Source: Sipunculus nudus (lineage: Eukaryota > Annelida > Sipuncula > Golfingiida > Sipunculidae). Taken from it: DNA of 64,000 nt. The position numbers were made by a program, and so were the translations under genes. The stretch lies in the NCBI GenBank assembly GCA_026874595.1, contig CM049307.1:29238362-29302361 (forward strand). Reading direction: 5' to 3'. Shown piece by piece: positions 48,397 through 60,000 of the stretch. The stretch's first letter is position 1, and every line of letters begins with the position of its first letter. The notes under the pieces were generated by a model. The model made no database searches. It was not told where the DNA came from and was given only the letters and a program-made list of their open reading frames with translations.

Positions 48397-49980
48397 TTTT
48401 TTAGCTCAGCTGACTATAAGTCATCTAAGCTATTGTCGTGGTCCATTGTCTGTCTTCTTTCAATCCGTTTGTCCTTCCATCTCTCCGTCCGTCCGTCTGT
48501 CCATCCGTCCGTCCGTAGATGTGGCACGTTTTGAAACGGTAAGACCTAGGAATCCAAAATTTAGCATAATGTTAGATGTCCCCAAGATCTCCTACCAGGC
48601 CGAAATCTGGGTCTTTGCGACTTCGTTCCTTTGAGAAATTAAGGAAAAACCTCAATTTTTTATTAAAAACCTATTTTAACACTTCAGGACTGCCTAATAT
48701 CAAAACCATTCATCTGTTTTTCCTCATATTTACCATAAATATTCCTCTATATAGTTTCTATGTACATACCAGAAATAAAGTCTGTTAAGTATTATTTCTT
48801 TATGGGCCCGAACATAACGGACTTTGTTAAAAATCAGGAAATATTTACTCACTTAACATGAAAAATTTTGAAACTAGTGTCTATTTTCCCAAGTATATAA
48901 CTATGTTTAATTAAGATTCAATTGTTTACCCAAAATTAGATCTTAATTTTGTAAATTTTTTAAGTTATTAGCATAAAAAAAAAATCAGTACCTTAAATTT
49001 TGCCAAAATTTGACCATGGCACGTTTTTTTCCTGTGAGTACCATTGATTTAATTTTCACAGCATGTAAACATAAGTATTTAATTTGTTAAAATCTGAAAT
49101 TTGAAAATTAAAGCTTGAAAATTAGGCTAGTTATTGATTTTTTTCTTGAGGCTCTATTGTAGTCATTTGCTTTGATTACAGATGCAGGGTCCCACTCCAG
49201 GTCACTGGAAGTCAGCTATGCCAGGGTTTCTGATTTGCAACAGTTACTGGGGGAGATCCCCTGCTGTGACAGTTGTACAGTTATTCTGATATCACCCCCC
49301 CCCCCCCCCACCTTGACAAACCCAACCCATCAAGTGTTATCCAGTAACTGTTATTGTTTTCACTGTATCTCCTTAATTGTAAAGCTGTTTCCACTACAAT
49401 ATACAAAAACTTTCCTTGAAAAAGTAATTCAAGGTGTAATCTAGAAGATGCCATGTTGTGTTAATGTAGCATTTTTAACAAAATCGATTTTCTTTTAAAT
49501 GATTTCAACAAATAGAATTAAACCCATCAGTATGCTTAAATTTATAAAATATGAAGCACATTATGGATAAATAAAGACACAATTAAAAATTGTGAAATCT
49601 AAATCAAGTATTATTTTTAGATATTTATTGTTTTGCAGATTAAAAGATATGTTTGTGGTAAAAAATAAATGAACATGATGTGGTGTTAATCGACAAGATT
49701 GAGATTTAGGATGATGCAATTGAGAATAATATATCAACTTTAATATTCAGATATATATGTTATATTGGAAATGTATAGAAATATAAACTTATAATAAAAA
49801 AATTGATGTGATAAAAATATGAGGATCTAATATAAACATTTGTTCATAATTTTCCTGCCTCAGCAGAATTGGAGATCAGGCTTTGTTTGCCCTGTATGTA
49901 TGTTGTTAATTAGTTATATTTCAACTGTATACATTTCATAAAATAAAAATATATATTTAGTAATATATATTATACATATA
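48397..49980 (+). mobile_element. Repeat family A, copy 5 (3'-truncated)
   Basis: The head TTTTTTAGCTCAGCTGACTA and a CCGT-rich stretch are followed by a body matching copy 2 almost base for base, including the 15-base C run at 49295-49309 at the same relative site. Similarity stops in the ATATAT stretch near 49980, and the tail with CAGCTGAGC is absent, so the 3' quarter is lost. Confidence 0.72.
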
Positions 49981-51359
49981 TGGTTACTGATATTTGCTGA
50001 ACAGAGACACAAGACCAGTATGGGTACAGGGAAAACCCACATATTTCACACTTGTTACTGTTACCACCCATAATACTGTTGTTTGGCTGAGGGCTTTTGT
50101 CAGCTTTTGCTGATATTCTATTTAGCATGCTGGATTCTCCCCACATGGCTCATAGTAGCAAATGCCTAGCAAAACGCGTATATGGAAAAGCACCCTAATG
50201 CAACAGCCTGTAGCATTGTAGTAGGCAACTTATTGACAAACTGCATTGTAGAAAGGTTCCATCTAACAAGATCATTGACATTACTGAGTCAACCCTATAC
50301 TGACCAATGTTTCTTGGAGAACATAATAGTTTGATATAGTTTAATTAACTGCATACAATTCCATGTCAAATTTATTAAATTGAAAACTTGAAACCCCCTA
50401 TGGACAATGCATGTACCGGTACTCTCTTCTGCTTTATAGATGGTAAATTAAGATGAAGAAAAATTAAACATTTAAAAAAAGGATCATTAAATTTCACATT
50501 TTTTTCAATTACATGTAAACCATCAGATGCCAGTATAATTTGATCCAGTATATATGAAAAAAGGCCTTTTTAGTTCAGTTTATTGTAATTTTGAAGACTG
50601 TATTAGCTTCAACTGGACATGATGTATACAGGGCACCTCCTCTCTATTGCATTATATGGTTCATGAATATTTAAACAGATATATACCAAATGGCAGCATT
50701 GACCTATTGAAGGGATTGTCAAAGTAAGTAGATGTTAAAAGTAATAGATTCTGAGCTCCCTTTGTAAATACAAGTCCTGCTGTAATGACATTTTAGATCA
50801 TTCGTATCCAAACCCAACTTATTTGTATTTACAGGTAAGATTATTTCATGAAAAAGACGTAGACCTATGTATTCTACATTTTGATTCAATAGGCATCTGT
50901 TATTTTCTTTATATTATGATATAAGAAAATTAGAAGTATATAAATATATAAAACACACTGTTGGAGTAATTAAGTGTTCTTTTTAAATAAGTACATTCCT
51001 GTACTTATATATGACATATTGTAGGGGGGAAATAATTGAACAGTTGTTTCTGTTTTACTTTTCTGTTGTATAGATGGTAGAACTTTTCTCTCATGAATCA
51101 ATGCTCCAATCATTACCAAATTTTCCAGAAATTGATCATATGACCTACATGTCATTATAATCTGCAGGTAGTGCCATCCCTGTGTAAAGACTTTCTGTGA
51201 TCTACAATGTCTTGCCCACTGCAAATATATGTTCTAGCAAGAGGAATACATGAACACTAAAAATTGAATGTGATTTTCTTTTTGCAAAATGATGTTTAGA
51301 TAGGAATTTGAATTTTGCTGTTCCTGTTTTAGTTTCAGTTCTGAGCATTTATGGCTTCC
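49981..51359. other. Unique intronic DNA, nothing recognised
   Basis: AT-rich sequence with no tandem structure, SINE boxes or credible exons. Confidence 0.5.
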
Positions 51360-51800
51360 ATCCATGTGCTTCCTTTGGGTTAAAATAACTCATATCTCAG
51401 GATTGGTTCAATTTAGTAGTTTATTTTGCATGTCCATCCATCTTGGATTGATTTCTCATGCACATGACAGGTGGCACCACTGACAATCAAATATTCAGTG
51501 AATAAATCTGCGCATTTATCTCAGGATTGGTTCTATATATCCACCTGAAATTTTGCCTGTCCACAGATTATTGATACCTTCTTCATGTACACAAGTCTGA
51601 TGTTGCCACCTTCAGTTGTTTTTTGCAAAGCCTCCATGCACCCATAAATCTGTTTTGCAAGGAAATTCACACATATCTTAGGAGTGGATGGATGAATCAG
51701 CCTGAAATATTGCATGTAAATCCATCTGGGAGGGCTTTATCATAGACTGTGCTGATGGCACATAATTTATGCCTTTGTCTCAGGAGTGGTATGGCATATT
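51360..51800 (+). repeat. Repeat family E array, block 2
   Basis: Units with CATATCTCAGGATTGGTTC, a CATGTCCATC block and GGTGGCACCACTGAC follow the same module order as 16830-17360. About three diverged units. Confidence 0.6.
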
Positions 51801-52136
51801 TGACAGAAATTTGTCACGTGTGTCCATCGAAAATCACTCCCAGTTGGTGATAAAATCAAGTGGGGTCCAGCAAGATTCTTTGAGGTTCCATTAACGGTCT
51901 GCCTGTTGACTCCACTGAATGGTAGAAAATATTAACTAATTTTAAGCCCTAGGATAGTGTTGTCATTTTAGACCAGTACTTGTCTGTGTAATATTAAATG
52001 GCTTTCTTGTCCGGTTGACCAGTAACTTAAGACGTAGCTTACACATTTCTGACCACTTGACCAAACATTCTGTTTATGATCAGTTAACTCCTGCCTAATA
52101 TGTAGCAGGGCATTTTCTGTCTGACCTAAAAAAAAC

Positions 52137-52820
52137 AGGATTCAGCTGAATGACATGGCCTATGGAATTTTGAATTAGAACAATGCAGCCTGTGTAGGCA
52201 GCAGCAGCTTGATGGGACATACAGCCAAGTGACATGGCCCATGGACCCTTTAATAAAGATAATGCAGCATGCTAGGCAGCAGCTTGATGGGGCATTCAGC
52301 TGAGTGACATGGCCAATGGACCCTTGAATAACGATAATGCAGCATGCTAGGTAGCAGCTTGATGAGGCATTCGGCTGAGTGACATGGCCCATGGTCATTG
52401 AATTAAGATAAAGCACCATGCGAAGGCAACAGCTTAATGGGGCATTCAGCTGAGTGACATGGCCAATGGACCGTTGAAATAAGATAATGCAGCGTGCATA
52501 GGCAGCAGCTTGATGGTGCATTCAGCTGAGTGACATGGCCCATGGACCCGTGAATAAAATAATGCAGCGTGCTAGGCAGCAGCTTGATTGGGCATTCAGC
52601 TGAGTGACATGGCCCATGGACCTGTGAATAAAATAATGCAGCGTGCTAGGCAGCAGCTTGATTGGGCATTCAGCTGAGTGACATTGCCCATGGACCCTTG
52701 AATAAAATAATGCAGCGTGCTAGGCAGCAGCTTGATTGGGCATTCAGCTGAGTGACATTGCCCATGGACCCTTGAATTAGGATAATGCAGCGTGTGTAGG
52801 CAGCAGCTTGATGGGCATTG
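52137..52820 (+). repeat. 75-bp satellite derived from the common tail motif
   Basis: Nine units at about 75-bp spacing carry GGCATTCAGCTGAGTGACAT, GGCCCATGGACCC and AGGCAGCAGCTTGAT. The first half of each unit closely resembles the 3' tail of families A to D (CAGCTGAGCGTCATGACC, CCATGGGTCCCTTG), so the array seems to have arisen by expansion of an element end with adjacent DNA. Confidence 0.88.
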
Positions 52821-53204
52821 TAGGGCTTCTTATAGGTAAAGATAATATCCAAGTTAACATGTCCAATCAATCCTGTGCTACACAGTTTGTCCTATTAACC
52901 ACAAACAGTGGTTTAATTAACTAGAAACCTTGCAGAAAAGGTAAAGCTGTGCAGGGATTCACCTTGTTAATAACAGCTTCACATGATGACCTGAAGCAGC
53001 CCCTATTCTGGTCATTCATAATTTTCTGTGTTCTGTCCCACATGGAAGGAAAATAAAGAAGTATTTAAAATGTTAAACACAAAGAAGCTAAATATTGAAT
53101 GTTTGTCATTAGGTGTATCAGCATATTTCACCTAGCACTTCTCTCTTCATATGTCAGAATATTCATGACAATGCAGGAGTTCTAACAAAATAGGCTTCAG
53201 CACA

Positions 53205-53600
53205 TCAAGAAGCACCTTTCTCGCTAAATGCTTGATCTTTCTCAAAGTCACAGGGATGATTGGTGCCTATAAGGGCCCAAGACCTATCAAATTTCAGACC
53301 TGTCTGAATCCCAATATAGCTGCCAGGGCACATTTGGTGATTTTCTTTTATGTGCAATATTTCAGCGAGAATATATTTGATCTTTCTCAAAGTCACAGGG
53401 AAGATTGGTGCCTATGAGGGCCCCAGACCTATCAAATTACAGACCCATCTAAATACCTATTTGGCTGCCACAACACAATCAGTGATTTTCTTTCGGGAAA
53501 ATTTAACAGAATACTGACACCCATGACGGGATATGTGCTTTCAAATTTTAGACTTGTTAAATCCAATAAGGCTGCCAGGCAAATGTTTTAAAATCTGTTC
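53205..53600 (+). repeat. About 147-bp tandem repeat, 2.5 units
   Basis: TTTGATCTTTCTCAAAGTCA and the following sequence recur 147 bp apart (about 53233 and 53380), with a third, decayed unit near 53520. Local tandem duplication. Confidence 0.75.
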
Positions 53601-53839
53601 ACAGTAGTTTTTAGATAATGTCATGATTTTACATTGTTTGTGCTGCCAGTCATTAATTAGTAATCAGTTTGGGCTTGCAATAATTGTATCCCCAAAAACA
53701 GAGTATTGCAGATACAATGTTTTCAGATGAGTTCTGCTGCATTCGTGTCCGGATCACTCTTCTGAGTCCTGGACCAATCTTTCTGAAAACCGGCATAATT
53801 ATCAGATTACATGTGAATTGATGCCTAACAACAATTGCC

Positions 53840-54760
53840 CAGAGTCCATCTGTGTGTCCTGTTTTAGTCATGATAGCCCATATCTCAGGAGTGCTTCTAT
53901 GTTTTGGGCTGAAATTGTGCATGTCTATTGATCTTGGAAAATCCATCTCATCCTCAAGACAGGTAGCACCATCTGTAATCATTTGTGTGCTTGTTTTGAG
54001 TGAAAATCTCTTAAATCTTGGGAACAGTTCAATGTATCGCCTGAACTTTTGCATGCTTTCATACGTCTTTGGTATCTTTCTTTTACATGAGACTGGTGGC
54101 ACCACCTACCTTCCTATTTTCTTGGAAAACATTTATACATTTATCTCAGGAGTAGTTTAATGTTGGTGAAGTTTTGCATGTTTACAAATCTTGGATACCT
54201 CAATCTTTTACACAAGCCTCGTGATGCCACCTACCAGTTTGTTTTTGTAGAATACATTGATGCCCGTTTCTTAGGAGTGGCTCCATGTTTTCACCAATTT
54301 GCATGTCCATAAATCAATTGGAATGATTTAGCTTGTGTACAAGACATATGGCCCCACCTTCAATCAGTTTCATGGCATCCATCTGTAGGTCAGCTTTTGG
54401 TGAAAATCAGACATATCTCAGGTTTGATTTTGTGCACAGCCTAAAATATTGCATGTAGATTCATCTTGGGTAGTTCACTCCAACATAAGACTGGTGGCAC
54501 CACCTACAGTTACATATTTGTAGAATACATTTAGGCATTTATCGCAGGAGTGGTTTAATGTATCAAACTTGACAATTTGCATGTCCATTTGTCTTGGATA
54601 GCTTTCTCATACTCAAGACAGGTTGTTCCACATTAGAATTGGTTTGACATAATCAGAATGAAATTTTGCATGTCCATAGACCTAGAATGGCATTATCTTG
54701 TACACATGACTGGTGGTGCCACCTACATTTATCTTTAGTTTAGTCCATCCATGTATCTTT
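53840..54760 (+). repeat. Repeat family E array, block 3
   Basis: Six to seven units of about 130 bp contain ATATCTCAGGAGTG, TTTTGCATGTCCAT and GGTGGCACCACCTAC, diverged from each other. The 150-codon minus-strand open frame at 53653-54105 overlaps this block and is judged spurious. Confidence 0.7.
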
Positions 54761-54948
54761 GGATACTTGAGCCTCAAATTTGGTCAGGCTGTCATGTTAA
54801 GAGAGATTTCATGCCTCACTCTATCCATGCACTGTGATTTGGCGGATGCCTGTAGTTGCTTGTGTACTCCCCATATTCTAGTTAATTTCAGCTAGCTATA
54901 TTTTATTCATTTTGTCCTTTTATATACCTTTTTGATACGAAGGACAAC

Positions 54949-54971
54949 AATATATATATATATATATATAT
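54949..54971. repeat. (TA)n microsatellite
   Basis: Short TA run in unique DNA. Confidence 0.9.
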
Positions 54972-55184
54972 CTTAAGCACTGTTACTTAACAAAGAAAGT
55001 CACCTTATATCATGAATTAAATGGTCAGGCAGTCATGAAAATAAAATATTACCTGGTCCACATAAATGCTTACATACAGTATAATGTTTATTTTGGCATC
55101 ATATGAGAAGAAACCTTGTGGCTGATCTACATGTGCGACTGTGTCATAGGACTTTGTAAAATTATCAAGTTGTGAATAAAAAAT

Positions 55185-55462
55185 GGCTTCTGTGGCACAG
55201 GGCTCAAAGTGGAGAGGTCATGAGTTCAAATCTCACCAAAGGCAGTTAGATTTTTACTGTTGGCCCCAGCCCAGGATGAGTGCTCTGCAGGCTTAATGGG
55301 AAGGCTGTGCCCCGCAGCCGTGTATCACTCCCAAACAAGTGCGTCTCTGAGGGGTTCCTCGTTATAATGACCCAGCAATGGGGATGATTAAACACCAAGA
55401 ACCTGCAGGTGTGGTAGACGCCGGGCCTGGTTGACACCAGGATACAAAAATAATATAAAAGG
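55185..55462 (+). mobile_element. tRNA-derived SINE, longer copy
   Basis: The A-box-like TGGCACAGGGC (55192-55202) and B-box-like GAGTTCAAATC (55222-55232) are followed by a ~200-bp CpG-containing body with GAGGGGTTCCTCGTTATAAT and a 3' end near ACACCAGGATACAAAAATAA. It sits about 470 bp upstream of the terminal IRS exon. Confidence 0.68.
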
Positions 55463-55935
55463 AAGCGAGTGCTACCACCCTGTCACATAGTCCCAAACCA
55501 AAATGTCACTCTGCAGAAGTACATACTTAGATTATGAATAAGATAAGAGAGCACCATAAAAAAATGTAAATCAAAATGAAATTACTTGTTAATTGACCCT
55601 GTAGAAATTCACAAAATGATTGGGAACTGATTATAAGCCATCATCAGATGTGTGTACTTTCAGATGTTTACTTTATTTTTTCATTATAAATGAGTAATTA
55701 TTAAACATACCCATCCTCTTACTAATTTGTATTCTGAAATGATAATTTAAAACATTCTGTTGGTTTCTTGTATAAAATAAAAAAGAGTAGAAAGTGTAAT
55801 CTTGATTAAATTGTAGTTCTGCAGTTTTCCTGCTGATATTATGATGTGTGTGTTCATGGGGGGTTTATGTGCTCTCAGTGAAATGTTTTCTGCAGAAAAA
55901 ATACACAGATTTTATGTCTTTTTTTGTCTTTCCAG

Positions 55936-56822
55936 GTTCAAACAAGTCCCCCAGCAGCAAAGCCTCTCAGTCACCTGGCAACAAAGCAAGCCAGTCTCCT
56001 AGCAACAAATCTTACCAGTTTTTAAGCAAAGACCCTCATAAAAGAGAATCTCAGTACAGCCAAACAACCAGTACCACAAACAGTAGTACAGCCTCAAACC
56101 GCAGTAGTGATGTAGAGAGACTACAAACCAGTGACAAACAGAAAAACAGTCCTGCGTCCACCACACTGAGGCCACGCTTTGGGAGAGAGTATCAGCAACT
56201 TGACAGAAAAAAATTGGCCGAGATGCTTGAGAGTCCAAAAACCCCGCAGTCACCCAAAGTTTTCACATTTGAGGACATCAGTATTGGGCCCTCAGTGCCT
56301 AGCTGTCAGACTAGTTTACACAGTAGTGTCACAAATTCTCCCAAGTCTCCAGGCATATCAACCAAACATGTGGAAAACCCCTATGTGAATATTTCATTGC
56401 CGTTAGATCGCAATGATGTATCAGCTAGTATAGGGGAGACCCCACCAGCCTCTCCTTTCTCGGCCACTTCGTGTACTTCTGAATCTTCTAGCCCGCTTCT
56501 TCACTATGCAGAAATAGATCTGACACATTCCTCTCGCAAGAAAAAATCCACCAGAATGACCAGGCGCTCAACCTCAGATACTGAGTATGCTAAGATTGAC
56601 ATGCTTGCTACCACTGCTGCAGCTGCTGTGGGCAAAGAACACGCTCAGTTGAGAGAAGACACGTTACGCTGGAAAGATGAAAAGTCAGCAGGAAAAGAGG
56701 ACAGTGGGAAAGAAACTCCTAAATCCAAGGACAGAAAAGGCTCAACACAGAGTGTCAGTGTTAAACGGGCCAGCTCGTTAAGTTTGTCAAGCCGAGACAG
56801 GAAGCACTCCACACCCAGCTGA
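55936..56822 (+). CDS. Insulin receptor substrate, terminal coding exon
   Basis: This exon encodes the last ~295 residues of the IRS protein and ends at TGA 56820-56822. The acceptor is strong (TTTTTTTGTCTTTCCAG up to 55935), in phase 1. It opens with a triplicated Ser-Pro motif (NKSPSSK, SPGNKAS, SPSNKSY). Then come NPYVNISLP (Tyr 56382; the pYVNI Grb2-type site known from IRS1), HYAEIDL (56505) and EYAKIDM (56586). The last two match the conserved C-terminal pair of Chico/IRS, which in vertebrates bind SHP2. The end is Lys/Ser/Asp-rich and ends in a basic-Ser tail (RDRKHSTPS). This C-terminal pair is the strongest evidence for the family. The upstream open frame 55848-55935 is intron. Confidence 0.9.
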
Positions 56823-57080
56823 CACCGATTGTGATAACTTCCTGGAATACTGCATCATTTCCAAACTTGTCATTTCTTGTGCTATTGTTCTTGAGTTAAT
56901 ATGATTTCAACATTGTGTATATTTTTCTACTACAAGATTCCCAGGATACTGGTCAGCATTGTATGAACTGTGAGTTTTATAATCTTCCCATCAGCAACTG
57001 TTATCAGTAAAGAGAAGTTCATTAAACAATAAGAGGAGATATTCTTATTTACAAAGTCTGAAAAAAAATTAATTAATAAA
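56823..57080 (+). other. IRS 3' UTR with candidate polyadenylation signal
   Basis: Non-coding AT-rich sequence after the stop. An AATAAA lies at 57075-57080, and further ones occur near 58170 and 59577, so the 3' UTR length cannot be fixed from sequence alone. Confidence 0.5.
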
Positions 57081-60000
57081 TGGTAGTTTCTTTTTTTTAT
57101 CTAGCATTGCATTGCTAGACCCGTTTTCCATTCTTTGGTAAATGCTGTTGCTTAGAACCAGCATATTTTGTTTCAGGTACAAGGGGTAACTAAAAAAATC
57201 AAGAAAAATTTGATTAAAATTTCCTCAAAACAATTTTCGTTTAGTCATCATAGATCAATCACTTTTCTAATATAGTTTTACTATATTTTAAAAATCAGCA
57301 TTTGAATTACTTTTGTTTAAAAAAATCTGATATGCAGTCTTTTTGGGCCCCATCACATTTACCAGTATTATCATTCAGTGCAGGGTAAAATTATGTAAAT
57401 ACCTGCAGTTCCATGGATTAAAAATACCAGCAAAGTTTATTTATATTGCACATGTAATGATTGACTAAATGGTTTTGATAATGAAAATAATAGGGGATGA
57501 ATGAAAGTTAAGGAACCTGTTGTATAAGATTTTCTTTGCCTATGAATTGACTTTAGTACTGCCGGCTGGTGTGGACAGTATTTGTATTTTTGTAGGTTTT
57601 TGGGATATATTCACTCATTGGAGATTGTTGGTGGGCTTCAGGATCCGCATGTGTCTTACACATTGGTACAGTCATATCAGCTTGGCTCACTTGGTGCTTA
57701 CTTTGTGTTTACTTGATATACAGCATTACATACTCACACAGGAAGTTATAAATTTGCATGACAGGAAGTTAGGAGTCTGTCATTATATTGATCTGTACAT
57801 ATGTCATAATCACAGGTATCTTGTTGTATATAAACCTTAAAACATTGGTTAAGAACAATAAGTTGATCAAAATTTTTTTCGGTTTATATATCTTCAAAAA
57901 TACAAAGACTGGCTAAAGAAAAGTTTTTTTTTAATTTTTGGAGATTTTTCTTCCTGCACCTGAAGCTGTGCTTTATGATGTTTCAGTGTATACTACAGGG
58001 TGCTGCTTATGTAGAACTTCATGAAATACTGTTACCATGACTACTAAGAGGCTGAAATAATTGTTTGGTGATATTAATGCTGAATACTAGTGACAGCACT
58101 TCCTTTCATACCACAGAAACATTTGTTCTTCCTATAAAATAGTGCAATTTAGCTGCTTGTTAAAATGAATAAATGAAATCTTGCAGACCTTGGAGGAGAC
58201 ATATCACTACCACCTAGTATCTTTTTGTACAGAGGCTCTGCAAATGTCTTTAAAAACAAATACAGTATAGAAACAGACTGATATATGTAATTTTGTAAAA
58301 GAGTGAACAGTGGTTGTTTCACAGGAAGACCTCATGATCTGTATGGTTTGACATTCACAGGCATGCTATGTCATTTATAAAGTCAGTTCACATGATATCC
58401 ATGGTTCACAGCATCCCCAGCTATAGACCATTGGCATCCCCAGCTATAGACCATTGTTTATCTTCATTGAATATAGATAAGAATTAATGTGACATAACAG
58501 TGAAGCGCTTGCACCGGGAGAATACAAGTCTCACTCTAACCTGGGGTCAGCAGCACTTGTTTATTGGTCCAGTGAACATGGCTGCTTCTTTTGTGCATCA
58601 TGTCTATTTTGATGTCATTACTGTTAAATAATGATTTTAAATTGTTTACAGGAAAATGACATAAGGTAGGCTGTTATTTACATAAAAGTTACTTAAGCGT
58701 TTTCCTATTTCTGCCATAGGGGCAAAATGTTTCAGTGTACTTTGACTGGCAAAAATATAACCACAAAAAAACAGGTGGACAGGGTTGGTATAATGGACTA
58801 GAATCATTTACCTGACTGGGACATCTATTTTATCTCAGTTGATGCCACACAAACATGAAGCTTGATATTGGCATATTTTTTCCTTGGCTGGTTCTGACAT
58901 TAGGCCTTGACCACTTGCCTTCATGAAAAAGTCCTAAATGTGCTTTAATAATAAGTTTTCATCACATGTTCAACCCTTGCATAAACATCTTAGGTCACAA
59001 ATTTGTGATGCAAGTTCAGATTCCACAACAATCCTTAAACTCCTGTCAGTATAAATGCTTTATACTGGAAGTAAAGTTCAAATAGTGAAAACTTATTTGT
59101 ATTTTGTTTGTAATCCTTTTGTTAAAATCAAAGAAGTCTGTTCATCCCAAATTATTGAAGCTTTGGCCATTTTCCCCCTGCCACTCTCTGGGACTACATG
59201 TGTATAAATGCATGTTCACTTCCTTAAAATTTGAGTGCAGATTTATAGGCTGGAGGGAGGAACTTACTGTGCATTTAATTACACACAGTTATTAAAAGTT
59301 TTCATTCTCTAAAGCCTCACTGATCATAGGCTCACTGACTGTACTGGTGATCATGTACCTTTAAATAACCCCACCATATAATTTATAAACTGATGAGTCC
59401 AACAATCTACAAGTTAAAATAAGGTTTAAATGTTCAGAGGAGATGGCCAGGAAATTATTCTTGTCAAGCATTTTGTTGATCACATCAAAAATCAAATTCA
59501 AGCACCTTGTCATGTATTCCCCTTGGTTTTTATGTGTTTGTTCTTTCACTATTTCCTTTAGATCTCTATGAATATAATAAAATACTGTGGAAAGTTGACT
59601 AAGGTTTTTCGGCAGATCAGTTTAATTTTGGGACATTGTCGCTAAATTTGCCAAAACTTATCCATTTTCTATTTGTGATGAATGGAGGTTTGTACTCCCT
59701 GGCTTCATTATATTGGTGTATGTGAAAGATTCAGAATGATTGACAGTCATTTTCGTTTTGGTTTGTCCTTTGCCTTTGTACCATCAACAGTAATACATCA
59801 CTGCTCTCTCATCTGTCCCGCTTTACATCAGAGTTTGCAAGAAACTGCCTCAAGGTGCTTTCTGTGTGTAATTTCACGGCTCAGTAGGCATTTAAATTAA
59901 GATGATAGGGCTGATTTTGGCCAATGTCTGCCATATTCCTAGCAGAGGAAGAACTGCCTCTTGAGTGTGTTCTTGCATGACTCCATGGCCTCTCATGTTC

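Larger units (their letters stand above)
8068..55935 (+). other. About 47.9-kb phase-1 intron of the IRS gene
   Basis: The GT donor at 8068 and the AG acceptor at 55934-55935 bound the interval, and both flanking exons are phase 1. The junction codon is G from 8067 plus GT from 55936-55937, giving glycine and continuous sequence from LQKP to SNKSPSSK. The interior is dominated by repeats. An unrecognised small internal exon cannot be excluded. Confidence 0.8.

Noticed and set aside
53653-54105. 150-codon minus-strand open frame
   Set aside because: It largely overlaps a family E repeat array and shows no domain.
57520-57840. 106-codon open frame after the IRS stop
   Set aside because: Lies in probable 3' UTR, has no recognisable domain and no conserved motif.
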